Part shown: positions 39,713-52,931 of the stretch, in pieces
Position numbering within the stretch: position 1 is the first letter of the stretch
Layout of the letters: every line of letters begins with the position of its first letter
NCBI GenBank assembly: GCA_002943765.1
Contig: PQWQ01000011.1
Coordinates: 434,001 to 498,000 of the forward strand
Source: Psoroptes ovis
Lineage: Eukaryota > Arthropoda > Arachnida > Sarcoptiformes > Psoroptidae
DNA: 64,000 nt
Direction: 5' to 3'
Made by a program: the position numbers and the translations under genes
Notes under the pieces: generated by a model
The model's input: only the letters and a program-made list of their open reading frames with translations
What the model was told of the DNA's origin: nothing
Database searches by the model: none

Positions 39713-41138
39713 AGCGAAAGTCGAAACCCAAACAACAAGTGGCCAGTTCGAAGAAACGTCAAGGTGTGATCAGATAAATTCACAATGTTCATTTTCACTT
39801 CATCAATTGAATCAAAGAATCGCAATGATCAATCATCATTCAAGTTCAAAACATTTCTTCATTTTCAATGATGATGGCTAGATTTTGCCCTAACATGATT
39901 CTGAAAATGACTGAAAAAGTTATTAGTAATGATTTGAAATCAATTTCAAAATTACCTTAAATCGGCCATAAGAATGAATCAATTGAATTGAAAAAGTCTG
40001 TAATTGAGAAATGAAGAAGAATTAAAATCTTTGTTAAATAACTATGTTGATTACCTTGACCAAGAATATCATTGAAATCGCTGCAATGGTCCTAATAAAA
40101 AAAATAATAAATTCAAAATGAATAAATTCCTTGATCATAATCAACTTACTAGCAACACTAGCCATTGTACTAATGATATTTAGATCAATTTGAATTCAAT
40201 CTGTCATAAATTACAAGTTGGAACTTGCAAGTCTAAAACGAAAAGAGAGGAAGAATCAATTAAAATTTCAAGACGTTAATACTGATTACCTTTGTCTAAA
40301 ATAAGACCATTATTGGTGCGGTGGTTCTGATCATTGAAAGAAATTAAAAATGGATTGATCATACAATCACAATCAACTTACTAGGAACAGATGTCATTTT
40401 GCCTATGATATTCAGATCAAGTTGAATTCAATCTGTCTCAAATTACAATTGGAGCTGGGAACTCTTTGACGAAGAGAAAAGAAGAATCAATCAACAATTC
40501 AAGACGATTATAATGATTACCTTTCAGTAGGTCGATTTTCATTGATCACTATTTGATGGGCCTAATTATAATGAGTGGTTTAAAAATGATTAATGCCAAT
40601 GATCAAAATTATGGCAACTCACCTCAAGTAATCATTGATGAGGTTTACATAACTGGAAACTAATTCACCTTCATTTGAAATTTTAATCAAATTGTATCAT
40701 GAGATAATATTGACCACCTTCCAATATTTGATAAGGAATTGGCGAGTGATTTGGTACACATGATCATCAAATGAGTTGAAACCAATTTTTTGACTTTGAA
40801 TTGCGATCGATCATCAATATTTTTTGATTGAACAATTGAAGGCAAAGATGAACATTTAGAATTAAATGAACCTATCAAATAGTGGCCTTGTCGAAGCGAA
40901 AGTCAAAACCCAATCGTCAAATGGCCAAGTCAGAATGTTCGAATCAAAGGAATGTCAAAGAAAGTCAATCATTAATTCACAATGTTCATCTTTACATCAA
41001 AAGTCGAATCAAAGAATCTCGGTGAATCGATTACAATTAAATTCAAAATATGCCTTCGATTTCAAATGATGATCTGGACCAGATTCTGTTCTGATATTTT
41101 GAAAATAATCCAAGGTTAAATTCAATGAAAATTACCTT
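39713..41138. repeat. Two long direct repeats, about 245 bp each, 1181 bp apart
   Basis: Segment 39713-39958 and segment 40894-41138 share a common order of words: AAGCGAAAGTC.AAACCCA, TTCACAATGTTCAT, GAATCAAAGAATC, a CAAATGATGAT-like piece, and ATTACCTTA at the end. They are diverged, roughly two thirds to three quarters identical by eye, with small indels. Confidence 0.6.
40141..40614. repeat. Tandem repeat, period about 232 bp
   Basis: TCAACTTACTAG recurs at 40141 and 40373, and a weaker copy (GCAACTCACCT) lies at about 40604. The first two units share GATCAA.TTGAATTCAATCTGTC, then AATTACAA.TTGGA, a GAAGAATCAAT piece and TGATTACCTTT. It lies inside the larger duplication. Confidence 0.6.
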
Positions 41139-42980
41139 AGTAGAATTGATCATTAATGATTGCAAGCACATATCAGCTACATTTTTCCAACCAAACGCTT
41201 TAATTTCCTCGATATCGTGGTTAGGCTCAAGAATCTGATGATTAAGTCATCCATCCATAAGGATTTCATAAGTTATTTATGTTGGTCATCATCCAAAGGT
41301 AACTACATGACCATATCCAACAATTAATTTGATGAAAATCATCGATGTAAATGTGTGGAAATGATTCTAAAAAGAAGCAAAAACAATTAGTGAAATTTTG
41401 ATAAACATGACAATCAACTTAACCAATGATGATGATTGGGCAAATATATTCGCTCAAATCTTCGCTCAAGTGTTTGAGAATGTACTATGATTGATGCAGC
41501 ACTTTGCAACTAATTAATTGAGCCAATTGTGATTATTGATATAAATTTAATTAAATTTAATCACAAAATTCAGTTAAATTTTAACGGAAAACAATTTGTC
41601 ATCAACAAATGTTTTTCGAATTTCGAACGGTTTTTTGAGCAGACGTCCTTTATGAATTGTCTTAAGAATTTTCAAAAATTTGAATTTTCAAAAATTCAAA
41701 TTATTTTTAGAAATATTTGCAAAATTAATCAATCTTTGATTAATTTAATTCAATTAATCTATTTCTGATATCAACTATTTTCTGATTTCAATAAATGACA
41801 GTGATGTTGAAAAAATCAATTTCATTTTTAGCAAAAATGAAGATATGAAATTAATGGTGATTTTAATGTAAATGATGACAACGACAAGGATTTTGATGAA
41901 TGAGAATATTTCCAATGATTTATAAGAAATGAAATGATCAATTTTGGATGATGTACTTGATTTGAAGTGTATTGATTGATATGTTTATGAATGATGATAA
42001 TGTACATAAATGTGATCAATATATCACTACGAATGATTATATAATTCATAATTAAAACAATAAACATAACTCATAGTAATGTATCTTTTTTGATTATATT
42101 GAATAATTATACAAATGGTCAAAGGATGACCCTTGCAACTCATCCAAAACAACATAGACTAAAAGAATTTTATTTGTAAAATTCCATTCTGTTTGAATGA
42201 TTCAATAGATGAGATTGTCAAAGATCAATCAATACAGATCTAAGAAAACATTGCAATAACAGAATTCATGAAAATATCAAACAAACATCAAATTTCATTG
42301 ATCATATCATCATTAAAATATTTGTAATTTATAACATCAATCAATTATCATCCGACTTCGGTATCAAAATAATCCACTAGTCCAATAATCTCAATCCTCA
42401 TTATTATTATTCTTTAAACAAGTCATTTGAATGAAATTTTTATGTGTTTGATTAATCTAAATCAATTATTCAGTATTTGAATTGAAAATTATTGATTTCA
42501 TTACCAATAATCAAAATGACTCTTATCATCAATATGATTAGCCTAATGATTAATCAAACCAATCAACTAAATGACAATATAAATATTTATTCAATTATCC
42601 AATTTGCTGGCCTCTTTTCAAATTCAAAACGGTTTCAGCTCAAATTCAAATTCAATATTGATTTGTTTTCAAATTATCTAACCCGATGATTGAATAAATA
42701 AATTAATTATTAATTAATTTAATAAAAATTAATTTGAAAATTATTAATTTTTTCAAATTCAAAAATTTAACTCAATTGGGTTATCCTCAATACGTAGAAA
42801 TAGTGCTTTTTGAATTTCGCTCCCCCAATTTTGGGGAAAAAATGTTAAAATTTTTTTCGCGCTAACGAATTTTAAAAAATTTCAACTTGTTGACGCCTCA
42901 TTTTGTGGTAGGACGTAAGAAAAAAAAATTCGCCTATGCTTCTCCAACATGTCAATCCGTCCCTAAACTCCTGCGTGCAG

Positions 42981-43020
42981 TATATAAAGCTCGATGAATT
43001 TCTCATTCATTTTCATTAGT
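42981..43020 (+). promoter_or_regulatory. TATA-box promoter without an assigned gene
   Basis: TATATAAAG at 42981-42989 is followed about 33 bases later by TTTCATTAGT, an initiator-like sequence. A stem (CCCCAA/TTGGGG, 42823-42836) lies 150 bp upstream. Downstream plus-strand sequence has only short open frames, one ending at a possible donor (CATCAG|GTATTG near 43290), before it runs into the antisense kinase gene. It could drive a non-coding or antisense RNA. Confidence 0.35.
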
Positions 43021-43513
43021 GGTTTGTCATTTGATTTTCGTACACTAATTGGTATGGACTAATGGATTACGGTGTTGAATTTTGACCGAAAATTTTCATC
43101 TGATATTACATATTGAAATCATTGCTATTAATTGGTTGTGATTTCATCATCAATTGTCTTATCGTTGAAAATTGTCAATTTTTGCGCTGTTTTTGATTAG
43201 TATCCACTATAACCTAACCTACCGCGTGAGAGTTTTGATTGTTGGTGATGATGAATTTACCGTTTCTTAGTCAGTCGAGTAAATCATCAGGTATTGTTGT
43301 AAATAAACTGGCTACAACCGATTTTGTGTACCAAATTATTTGACAAACTGCTATTCATTATTCGAGATGTTGAAAAAATCCCATAAATCAAAATATTTTG
43401 TCAATTGATCATTTGCGATTGGTGTTTCAATTTTTCCTCATTTGATTCGCCAAAATATGATTATTTGACATACATTTTTTTAAAATAAAAATATTACAAA
43501 AATTTGTTAAAAA

Positions 43514-43519
43514 TTTATT
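43514..43519 (-). terminator. Polyadenylation signal AATAAA for the GCK-III kinase
   Basis: AATAAA on the minus strand about 110 nt past the stop codon at 43631, in the usual position for a 3' end. Confidence 0.45.
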
Positions 43520-43630
43520 TTACATAATTATCATATCAATTATTTATAATTTAGTTTCGTTTGGAAAAGAAAAGTTAAGTTGAAAATTATATATCACTTT
43601 TTGTTTCTATTTAAAAAAATATATTAATTA

Positions 43631-45722
43631 CTATTTTTTGTTTGAAGCTGCTAAACTTGTGATAATTTCATCCATAAACATGGCCGATACACCTGGAAAC
43701 GATTGTTCAGCTGTTTCGAATGCGATTTTAAGATTATCGATCATATTGATATTTGTTTCACCAATACTGTCACGTGGATTCTCTCTTTGTTTTAACTATT
43801 TTTTGAATTTATAATAATTATCAATAAAAATGATTAAATTTTAAATAAAATGATCAAACCTCATTCAAAATGGCAAATATGGTATTTTGGGAATGAATTT
43901 TATGATTTATTAAATTTTTATGACTATTTGATGAAGATGATTGTTCATCTTTGGTTGAATGATGATTATTTGTGGCTACTATATCTTGGTTATTATGAAC
44001 TGAATTTCTTTGACCATAATTCTCATTGTATGATGGTGATGACTGTTTATTTGTACTTGATGACTGAACCTGTTGTTGGTGATGATTCATAGATCTGTTA
44101 CTGTTCAATCCTTCATTAATGTGTTGCTGATGTAATCTTTTATTATTAGTTGAATGATTTTCATCAACTAAATTATTTGAATTATTTATATTATTATTCG
44201 TCACACGTTGATGGAATGATGGGGATTGTTGTTGCTGTGTTTCTTTTTTGATCATTTTTGTATTATTGCTAGTCGTTTGATGATTATCGGCTGGTTTGAT
44301 AGATTTGTTTTCCTTAACTGATGGCGTTTTAACTACAGATTTTTTGGGTGATTTAATAGCATCATTTTTATCATCAACATTTGCATTGTTCAGTCTATGA
44401 TTATCACTATTAAACCCAATACTATTATCTTGGTTCTCGATGCTAATATGATTACTATCACTATGATTATTTATTGATAATTGTTCCATTTCTTTCAAAA
44501 GTGGTTTTTTATTAGATTGTTTAGGATTTTGTTTGATGGTTAAATCCCATGTTAATGTATCAACCGTTGCTTTACCTTTGTCATCATCGCTAAAATAAGA
44601 AGAATGAATATAACAATCTAATAAACAAAAAGTAGAAACTACTTACGAATCCGAACCATCAGAATCGGTGTCACTTTTACCACCACCTTGTGCTTTGTAT
44701 CTTTTATATTTTTCTATCAAGTCGGTAAGGATTGAATTTTTCTTCGCTTTACGTATGAACGGAAATTTCAATAATTCCTTAGCTGACGGTCTCTATGAAA
44801 GATAAACAACAAATAGATGATTATAGTGGGCAAATAAATGATGAACTCACGTTTTCAGGATCTTTATTCAGACAAGCTTCTACAAATTCTTTAAATTGTT
44901 TACTATAGTTGCCAGTTAATTGAGGTGGATTGTTTTTAGGGATTAAAAATAATACTCTCATTGGATGTAAATCTGAATTAGGTGGTTCACCCTTAGCTAA
45001 TTCAATAGCAGTGATTCCTAATGACCAGATATCAGCTTTGAAATCGTATGCAGATTGTTTGATGACTTCAGGTGCCATCCAAAATGGCGTGCCAACAAAC
45101 GTACTTCGTTTACTAGTTGTATTTGTAAGCTGCCCAGCAACACCGAAATCAGCTAATTTGACATCACCATTTTCAGATAGAAGTACATTAGCTGCTTTTA
45201 TATCACGATGTAATTTACGTTCTGAATGTAGATAATCGAGTCCTTTCAATACTTCACGAAGAATGACAGCTATGTGCATTTCATCAAATTGTCCAGCTTT
45301 CATTAAATCTAATGCTGATCCACCACCCAGATGTTCCATAATGATCCATAATTTTGTTCCCTACAATAAATGAATAGAAATCAATACGAATTCATAATTA
45401 AATTAATCGTTTATACCTTTAAGTAAGATCCATAATATTTGGTTACATATGGACTATCACATTGTGATAAAACCATTATTTCTTGTTGTATATCTTCAAT
45501 TTCATCTTCAGCTTCTTCAAGATCAATAATTTTAATAGCTACAACATGTTTGGTTCTATTATCAATTCCTTTGAATACTTCACCAAAAGAACCTTTACCG
45601 ATTCTTTCTTGTTTGGTGAAAATTAATTCAGGGTCCTTTTGAAATTATAAAATTATCAATTCAAAACAAACAAATTCATTCAATTTTTTCTTTAGTAATG
45701 CACTTACCTCATTACAGGCCAT
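43631..45722 (-). CDS. GckIII: Germinal-centre kinase III (MST3/STK24/STK25/STK26 type), 6 exons
   Basis: Sterile-20 family serine/threonine kinase of the STRIPAK/CCM3 pathway; acts in cytoplasm and at the Golgi. Exons: 45722-45708, 45635-45417, 45360-44851, 44792-44647, 44589-43860, 43795-43631; 594 aa in frame. Glycine loop GKGSFGEVF, ATP lysine Lys40 in VAIK, catalytic loop HRDIKAANVLL with Asp131, DFG Asp149, activation-loop Thr165 in KRSTFVGTPFWMAPE. The kinase domain ends near 265. A long Asn/Ser/His/Gln-rich linker (about 300-535) has no counterpart in vertebrate MST3. The last exon holds the C-terminal dimerisation helix that binds CCM3/PDCD10 (NLKIAFETAEQSFPGVSAMF). The first exon codes only five residues (MACNE). 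The fifth intron uses a weak donor, GAG|GTTTGA. Confidence 0.95.
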
Positions 45723-47879
45723 ATTATCATTTATTTCAAATGAATATTTACAATGTGACAATATTTATTTTTGAAATTTGAAAATTGGATTTAAAAAACA
45801 AAATATTTGTATTGAAATTCAACAATAAAAAGAAATAAACAACTTGTTCATTTGTTTACAGTTTTTTTTTGATTTGTTTTCATTTAATAAAAGGTCATTT
45901 CACATAGAACGAATTTCGATGAAAAACAAAACAAAAACTAAATCAAAAAATTTAATTTTATGATGATATTTGATTTTACAAAACAAAAAACAACAACAAA
46001 AATGATAATTTGAAACCTTTAGAAAAAAATGAATTCCAATGGATTAAAAGCGATCACAAAGCTATTAATAAAAATTTAATCTTCAGATAATTTATCATTA
46101 TGATAATGTGGAAATATTTTTTCTTGTTGTTGTTGTTGTTGTTGTTGCTTAGAAATTTTTCAAATTGTATTTCAATTTTACAAATAAGGTAATAATAAAA
46201 TTAAGAGATAATAATAATAATAATTAATATGTTTAATTATGTTGATTGATGATGATTGATATTTATGCATTTTTCATTTATTCTTAATTTTGAATCAAAA
46301 TATCATTATATTGTATGATGGAGATGATGATTGGTAGTCATTTTGAACAGAAAAAACAATGATGTTAATTATTTGAGAAAATGAAAATATTTTTTTCTCT
46401 TAATTCATTATCATTTCAAATATACAAAGAGATGATACAATGATCGATTTTATTTGATGAAAATTAGGTTCAATTCATAAATAAATCGGTTTTCCTCATG
46501 AATAAAAAATGATTGTAATCAAAATACCACTGATCATAAAATGATAACCATTTTATCATTAAATTAAATTTTGTGACTTATTTTCAATGATTAAATCGTT
46601 AAAATGAATGAACACCAAAAAGTTAAGCTCAATGACAGATTTTTTTCAATTTTTACAATTATCACTGATATTAATCTAATGTTGTGCCAAAATTTTTGTT
46701 GTTGCTGTTGTTGTTGCACCAATATCCATTCAAAGATAAAAACAATTTTTGGATGAAACAACTAAATCAATTATTATTATTATTGAATTGAATTAATCTT
46801 AATATTTATATTATTACACAAGATTATCATATATTATCATACATATATTAATAATTTAATTTAATCAAATCAATTTTTATGAAAGAGATTGTATCGATTG
46901 ATACACTCATCATTATCATTTATAAATGATTATAATCGTCATCATCATCAACAATAACAACATGTAAAAAACAACAAGATGATGCTCGAAGAATAGAAGA
47001 AAAAAATAATAACACATAACCAACTATTTAGTTCAATGTTCATTCATTTGTTGGCTCCTGGCTTCTTCTTGATCAACCGAAAAAAAAATGTATGAATAAA
47101 TAAAAACTGGACACATACATTTCAATTGAATGAATGAATGAATGAATGAAATAACATAAAACATAGGCGACCCCGATCAAACATGTAATATCCACCAGCA
47201 ACAACAACAACAACAACAACAAAAACCGCCACACATCCAATCAACCTAAAATATTTTCGTTGTTTATCTGCTTCTCTTTTTTTTCAAAAAAATAAATTTT
47301 TTCTCATTTCAAAAGTAACATATTTTTTTCAAAAAAGTTACCGATGAATGATGATGATGATGACGATGATCGAGAAATTAAATATTTTTCATTTTACATT
47401 TTGAAAATCGAAAAAAAATTGAAAAATATTCGACATATAATAATGGTGATATTATGTTTATTATTATTATAATTATTTTGATACAAATTTTTCAAATGTT
47501 GCACCTGGTATTATCCTTGTTTTGTTTGTATGTAAATGTATTGTGTTTGATATAATATGTGATTTGTACAAATCATTTTCTTTCATTAATTTTTTTTATC
47601 AAGGATAAAAACAATGAAAAAAAATTTAAAGGAAAGCAATTCCGAAACACATAAATCACAATTATTCCTTTCTCTTTCGTTGCTTTTTTTTCCAATCAAA
47701 ATTTGATCTATTTTGTTGTTGTTGTTGTTAAGTGACAGAAATGTGTTTAAGCATAATTATAATAATAATAATAATGAAGTACTTATCAATCATGAAAAAA
47801 AAATCGACAAGTGTGACACCCTTTTTATTGACAAAAAAAATTAATAATAATAATAATCAATATTTGAAATTGTGAATGA
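45723..47879. other. Spacer between MED14 stop and GCK-III start
   Basis: Contains the kinase promoter, TTG and AAC runs, and the MED14 3' end. No coding signal and no recognised RNA gene. Confidence 0.55.
47824..47829 (-). terminator. Polyadenylation signal AATAAA for MED14
   Basis: AATAAA on the minus strand about 50 nt after the MED14 stop codon, which would give a very short 3' untranslated region, common in compact genomes. Confidence 0.45.
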
Positions 47880-50800
47880 TCATGGTAAATTTAATGGATA
47901 TTGTAATGAATTCATTATATCACGAATTGCTGAATAAAGAATACAATCAACATTTGTTTGCGATACAGCTAAATTATCGAGAGTAAAAAAATGAAACAAT
48001 TAATGAATGGATGAATAAATGAATGAATAAATTACTAACCATAATCACTACATCGTTTCAATATTTTCTGTACAATTTGTATCAAATTTTGATTTTGCTG
48101 ATATGCAATATTATTCATCAATGATAATATATTAGTAGATGAATCATATATTAATGGCAATAATAATATGAATGGCTGTGATGTTGGATTTTTATTGATA
48201 TGAGTTAATTGAATCTGAAATTTTTTTGAAAAAAAAAATTATTTTGGCATCACTGAGAAAAATAGTTGAAACTTACGAAGAGTACGATTTTTGTTGTCTT
48301 GAATATAGAAAATGCTGACATTCCAAAACTTGTCGAATTCGTAAAACCAAATGGTGGTATTGTCAAACTAATTTTGGCAGTCCATTTTAAAGTTGGATCA
48401 GGATGCTTTAGTTAACCATTTGAATATTAGTTTGAATGCCAATTTTTTCAGTTAAGATACTTACGAGTTCAAGTCTCATTATTCGAATCAAATCTTTCAA
48501 AACTCTGATTGGCACTTTGAAAAATTGTACAAACGCTGTGAATGCATTTGGTTTGAATGGTGCGCAAGCGATCTAGAAACGTAGAATCATCAGAATCAAG
48601 TCAAATATAAAATAAGCTGAGATTTACCTTTGTTTCGAAATATTGTTGAATGATATCCAATTCATCACGACCCAATGGACTTATTTCTGGAATCGATTTC
48701 ACATACATATGAATCTATGATAGAAAAATCAAGAAAAAAAAATAATTAAAATAATATCATTGTAAATTTCGGATACATGCCAAATATGATGTGAAATCTA
48801 TCCAAATTTTGAATTGTAATGTATCACTTTTGAACATGATAGTTCCTGGTTCAATGGTAGGTATGACTGTGAAGTTTTCATCGATTGGTTTATTTAAATG
48901 TCTTCGCATGAATATTGCTCCAAGAAATCGTTCAAGTTGTGAGTATAAGAAATAAATGTTTGTGGCACCAGGACCAGTATCGGTTCCAGGCCTGCACATC
49001 ATTTCGAAACCTTGATGTGTTAACATTGTTGGTAGTGCTGCAGCCCATGGCTTTTGGGGCAAAGAACGAGACTGTATCTGTTGAGGTTGATATTGTGTTT
49101 GCTGCTGCTGTTGACTATTCATTATATTCGTTCCAACGGGACTTTGTGTTGAAACATTTGCTGGGCGAGGTGATGGTCTTGAAGAAATTGAAGGACTCAC
49201 TGGCCATAAATTAGGCACTGGCGAAGCGATTGATTGTTGTGTAGGGCCAATACTTGAAGGAATATTTGGCTGACTGAATGGCGATCCGATAGCACTTTCA
49301 TGACTACCAGGAGTATTTTGTGACATGAATTGAGAGGCTGGCGATTGAGTATGAAAATTTGTTGCTGGTCCTGGCGATGGTGTGGCTAGGTTGGAATTCA
49401 TCGGAGAATTGATATTAAATACACTAGCAGGAGATTGCTCCATCGGATGCATTTGAGGTGAAGGCGCCATTGGATTTGTTTGCTGCTGTTGAAGTCCAGG
49501 ATGTGATGGTGGCGATGCTAGAGGAAAATTACCTGGCGACGGTGCATAATTTGAATGCACACTCAAAACTGAAGGCATCGGAGATGCTGGAGTATGAGGA
49601 CTGGAATGTAATGCGACATTAGAAGAACGATTCAATGTGGGTTCATTAATTGATGGCTGACTAATATTCATATTTGGTTTGATTTGAGATCCTGCATACA
49701 TATAATTATCAGAAGACATATAATCCATTTGAGCAATCGGTGACGGCGGATTATCATCCTCAGTTTGTGATAATCGTCGTGTTTGAATCGTTTTATCAAT
49801 GAATTTGTTTAAAAAAGCTTTAAGGCCCTGAATCGGAGTTAAATCACTAATAACTTTAGAATTATCAAAGTAACTTAATGCACCATCACGAATCGAAACA
49901 AGATTATCGGCATACATGATTATGTCCAAGCAATATCTATTATTTTGGTTTAAATAATTAGAATCATTGTTGTGCTTAAAAAAATATAAAAAACTTACGT
50001 GTTACGATAAATCAATTTTACATGAGTAGAAGATTCGGCAAGAACGCAGAATGATAATAATGGCCAATTCGGTCTCTGATAAATGGGAAATCAACACATG
50101 AAAATTGAAAAATGAACTAGGAAAAAAAGCAAAAATTAGCATACCGAACTGACGATTCCAAGCAACGGAATAGATTTAAGATTTTGTATTGTCAATAAAG
50201 GATTTAATGTATAATTAAGTACATGAATTAATTGTATGATAGATAAATGTTGATTAAATTCATGCTGCAATTGTGTTGATATTATTATATGAGGATTCGT
50301 ATTCGATAATGCTTGCTGTAATACACCGAACGATAATTGAAAACGTTTTTCTGAAAATTTATAATAGATAGAAACCTAAAAAAATGTTTTTGAATGAAAA
50401 AAAAATGAATCAAAATGATCAAACATTGAATTGAATAAACTTACAAAAAATGATTTATTTGGCCCATAACCGATACAAATTTTCTTATAACTAAATGATT
50501 TGATTTCGATTGATGATAAATTTACAAATGATGAATAATATTGAACACTTCGTGAAAATTTTTCTACAACATCATATAATCTTGCAATAGCTTTCCAATC
50601 ATTCAATAATTCATCCACTATTTTTACAATTACAGACTGTGATAATGTTGTATAATCATATGAATTATTAACTATTTTCTTCAAACAATTTTCTTTCACC
50701 GGTATATTTTGTAATGGCGGCGTTGCAAATGTTATCAATACATTCCAAAATCGAGAACTTTTCCCATGAAAACGTATAGTACAACTTAACGTGTTTGATA

Positions 50801-52931
50801 ATATTTTATCATTTAATTCGCGAGGACACCATTGACAAGGTGGAAATTTGATAATATCGATGTAATGTGTGAAACCATTCGAATCTGGCACAACTTGATG
50901 ACTGATATTTCTTTTGTATAGTTCTTGTGACAAACATGCATAAGAAAGTTTTTCTTCACAGAAGCTAACAATATGTGCTAATTCGGTTATATAATAACCA
51001 GGTAATTTTTTTCTTTTTATAAGGGCCATATTTACATCATTATTTAATTTTCGTTTTGATGCAGTATCTAATAAATCATTATCACTTTGATTATAACTGC
51101 TATTGCCATAATAATAATTTTGTAATATACTCGAAGAGTCTAATGGCATGACTTTAGTGATTTCAATAAAATGTTTAGGGCATTCTTGTTGATCGAATTG
51201 ATCAACAGTGTTTGATTGTGATTGAGTTTTCGGTTGTTGATCGGTAATGGAAATATAATTCAATTGAAGTAAATAATAATCCATCCAAATATTATTATTA
51301 TTTTGATGATTATCGAATATGACCATCAAACATTTATCTTGATGTCTTGTGAATATAAAATATATCTTGTTACCTGGTACGTTAAGAATATCATGATTAT
51401 AATTGGCTGGAAACGGTAATGAATCCATAATGCGAACAGGTAATGCTTCAACTGTTTTCTTACAACGTTCTCTCGTAATCCACATTTTTAATTTATCAAT
51501 CATAGAAAATGAGCGGTCAATACTTTTATTAAGATGTGATTCAATATCAGGAATCAAAGGACAATCTTCATACTGTGGTATATGAACTAGAAATTGTCCA
51601 GTTAGCATATCTACCGATACAAGTAATTGTTCTGAAGGCATACAAGGCTGAATAAATGAAATATGTAGAACAGCTGGAAGTTCATTCAATTCACATAGCA
51701 GTGAACGATGTTTTTCTTCGATCAATTTCTTCAAATCTAACAGTTTGAGTTTAGATCTTTCATGTGTGGTGAATAATAAGATTTTTTCAATCGAAAGTAT
51801 ATTGGCTTGAATTGATCTCAGAAATGTTTGTGAATCAATGAATTCTGGCACATGTTGTATTTGCAGTGACTTGGTTGGCTCATTTGAATCAATTTTAATG
51901 ATTAATTTGTATGAAGATTTGTCTTTATGATCTTGATCTTTCCAATATGAAAGAACTAAGTGTTTGGCATAAACATATTCATCTATATGAATGAATTCTT
52001 TTAAACGTTTGTAGACAGAATCAGATTGGAACGCCAACACTTGTAATTGAAGGCCTAAGCAAAATGTATGCAAGATATTGTATGCTTCGACTAATGGCTT
52101 TATATTATCGTTCAATCTATTTTGTACCATGCCACGAATAAAATTGAGCTGATGTATTTGTACTAAATCTTTGATGTCATTTATTTCTTTATCTTCAATC
52201 AATATTTCAATATTCAATACTCTCCATGGAGTATTAGCATCATCACTTAATAATGTCAATGTTAAACTGAATTCATTGGTCACTGTGAATGTAACACGAC
52301 CGAATTCTATTTTGATGTTTCTCATTTGTAATGGCAATTCAGATAATACTAATCTTTGTTGAATTATATGATTCAATTGCAAAAGTGCTGCTCGTTTTTC
52401 AGCATTCGGAATAGGATCTGGTGGCACTAAACGATCTCGAATAATATTAGGCAATCGTGAATATGTTCCAAGTGTCAGCACTTCAACAGCTGCTAATAAT
52501 TGAAATGCAGGCAAACGTGCTGTAACCAATATTTCACGTGATAATCGTGCCAATATGTCAGCTGTTTCAGTTAATAGCATTGATTGTTTATCTAAAAAAG
52601 ACACAATTTGCGAACATTTTTCAACTTTAGACGCACTACCGGCCCATTTAACTAATGCTAATAAACGTACAAACAACTGACGGCTACGATTTGCAAATAA
52701 CATTATTTCAATTTTACGTTCCATGTCTGTCTTTCTAGGCAACAATTCGGCTAGCAATGATAATTCACGATATGTTTTCTTGATGGCCAATTCTAATAAA
52801 TCACCAATCGAAATCATTGGTGTTGGCATTTGTTGTTGGCCATTCGCTTGATTAATTTGAGCCATTGATATTAATTGAGATTGTTGTTGTTGTGGTGGTG
52901 GTGGTTGTTGGTTGGCAATCATGATTGCCAT
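47880..52931 (-). CDS. MED14: Mediator complex subunit 14 (MED14/CRSP2/TRAP170), 9 exons
   Basis: Backbone subunit linking head, middle and tail of Mediator, needed for activator-driven transcription by RNA polymerase II. Exons: 52931-50445, 50375-50145, 50075-49999, 49936-48781, 48714-48628, 48572-48465, 48405-48277, 48214-48040, 47968-47880; 1512 aa. The Gln/Pro-rich start is followed by the most conserved block (about 42-250: LLAELLPRKTDMERKIEIML, RQLFVRLLALVKWAGSASKV, PNIIRDRLVPPDPIP). LLAELL contains an LxxLL at 60-64. The middle carries YCLDIIMYADNLVSIRDGAL and a Ser/Pro/Gln-rich linker (about 1000-1220). The C-terminal part has RFLGAIFMRRHL, HPDPTLKWTAKISLTIPPFG and ends CILYSAIRDIMNSLQYPLNL. 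The intron after exon 4 only keeps frame if it uses a GC donor (TTG|GCATGT); the nearby GT at 48776 would shift the frame. The start is at the first ATG. Confidence 0.94.

Larger units (their letters stand above)
39300..41520 (-). pseudogene. Diverged tandem array with splice-site-like signals; possible decayed gene or spliced lncRNA
   Basis: On the minus strand, repeated units show donors (AAG|GTAATC, CTA|GTAAGT, AAG|GTAATT) and pyrimidine-rich acceptors (CTTCTTTTTAG, TTTTTTTTATTAG, TTTTCGTTTTAG). Implied introns of about 50-65 nt match the genuine introns nearby, and implied exons are 35-120 nt. Some pieces are open and protein-like, for example an exon ending at 41137 that reads ILEPNHDIEEIKAFGW then KNVADMCLQSLMINSTK and joins in phase to NRIWSRSSFEIEGIF and a stop. 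No continuous frame survives across all units, and I recognise no family. A pseudogene, a fast-evolving lineage-specific gene, or a spliced non-coding RNA are all compatible. Confidence 0.4.

Noticed and set aside
43190..43205. AACCTAACCT, resembling the arthropod telomere repeat
   Set aside because: Only two units; too short to be a telomeric tract.
43854..44092. Plus-strand frame across GckIII exon 5
   Set aside because: Antisense shadow of the repetitive linker-coding exon.
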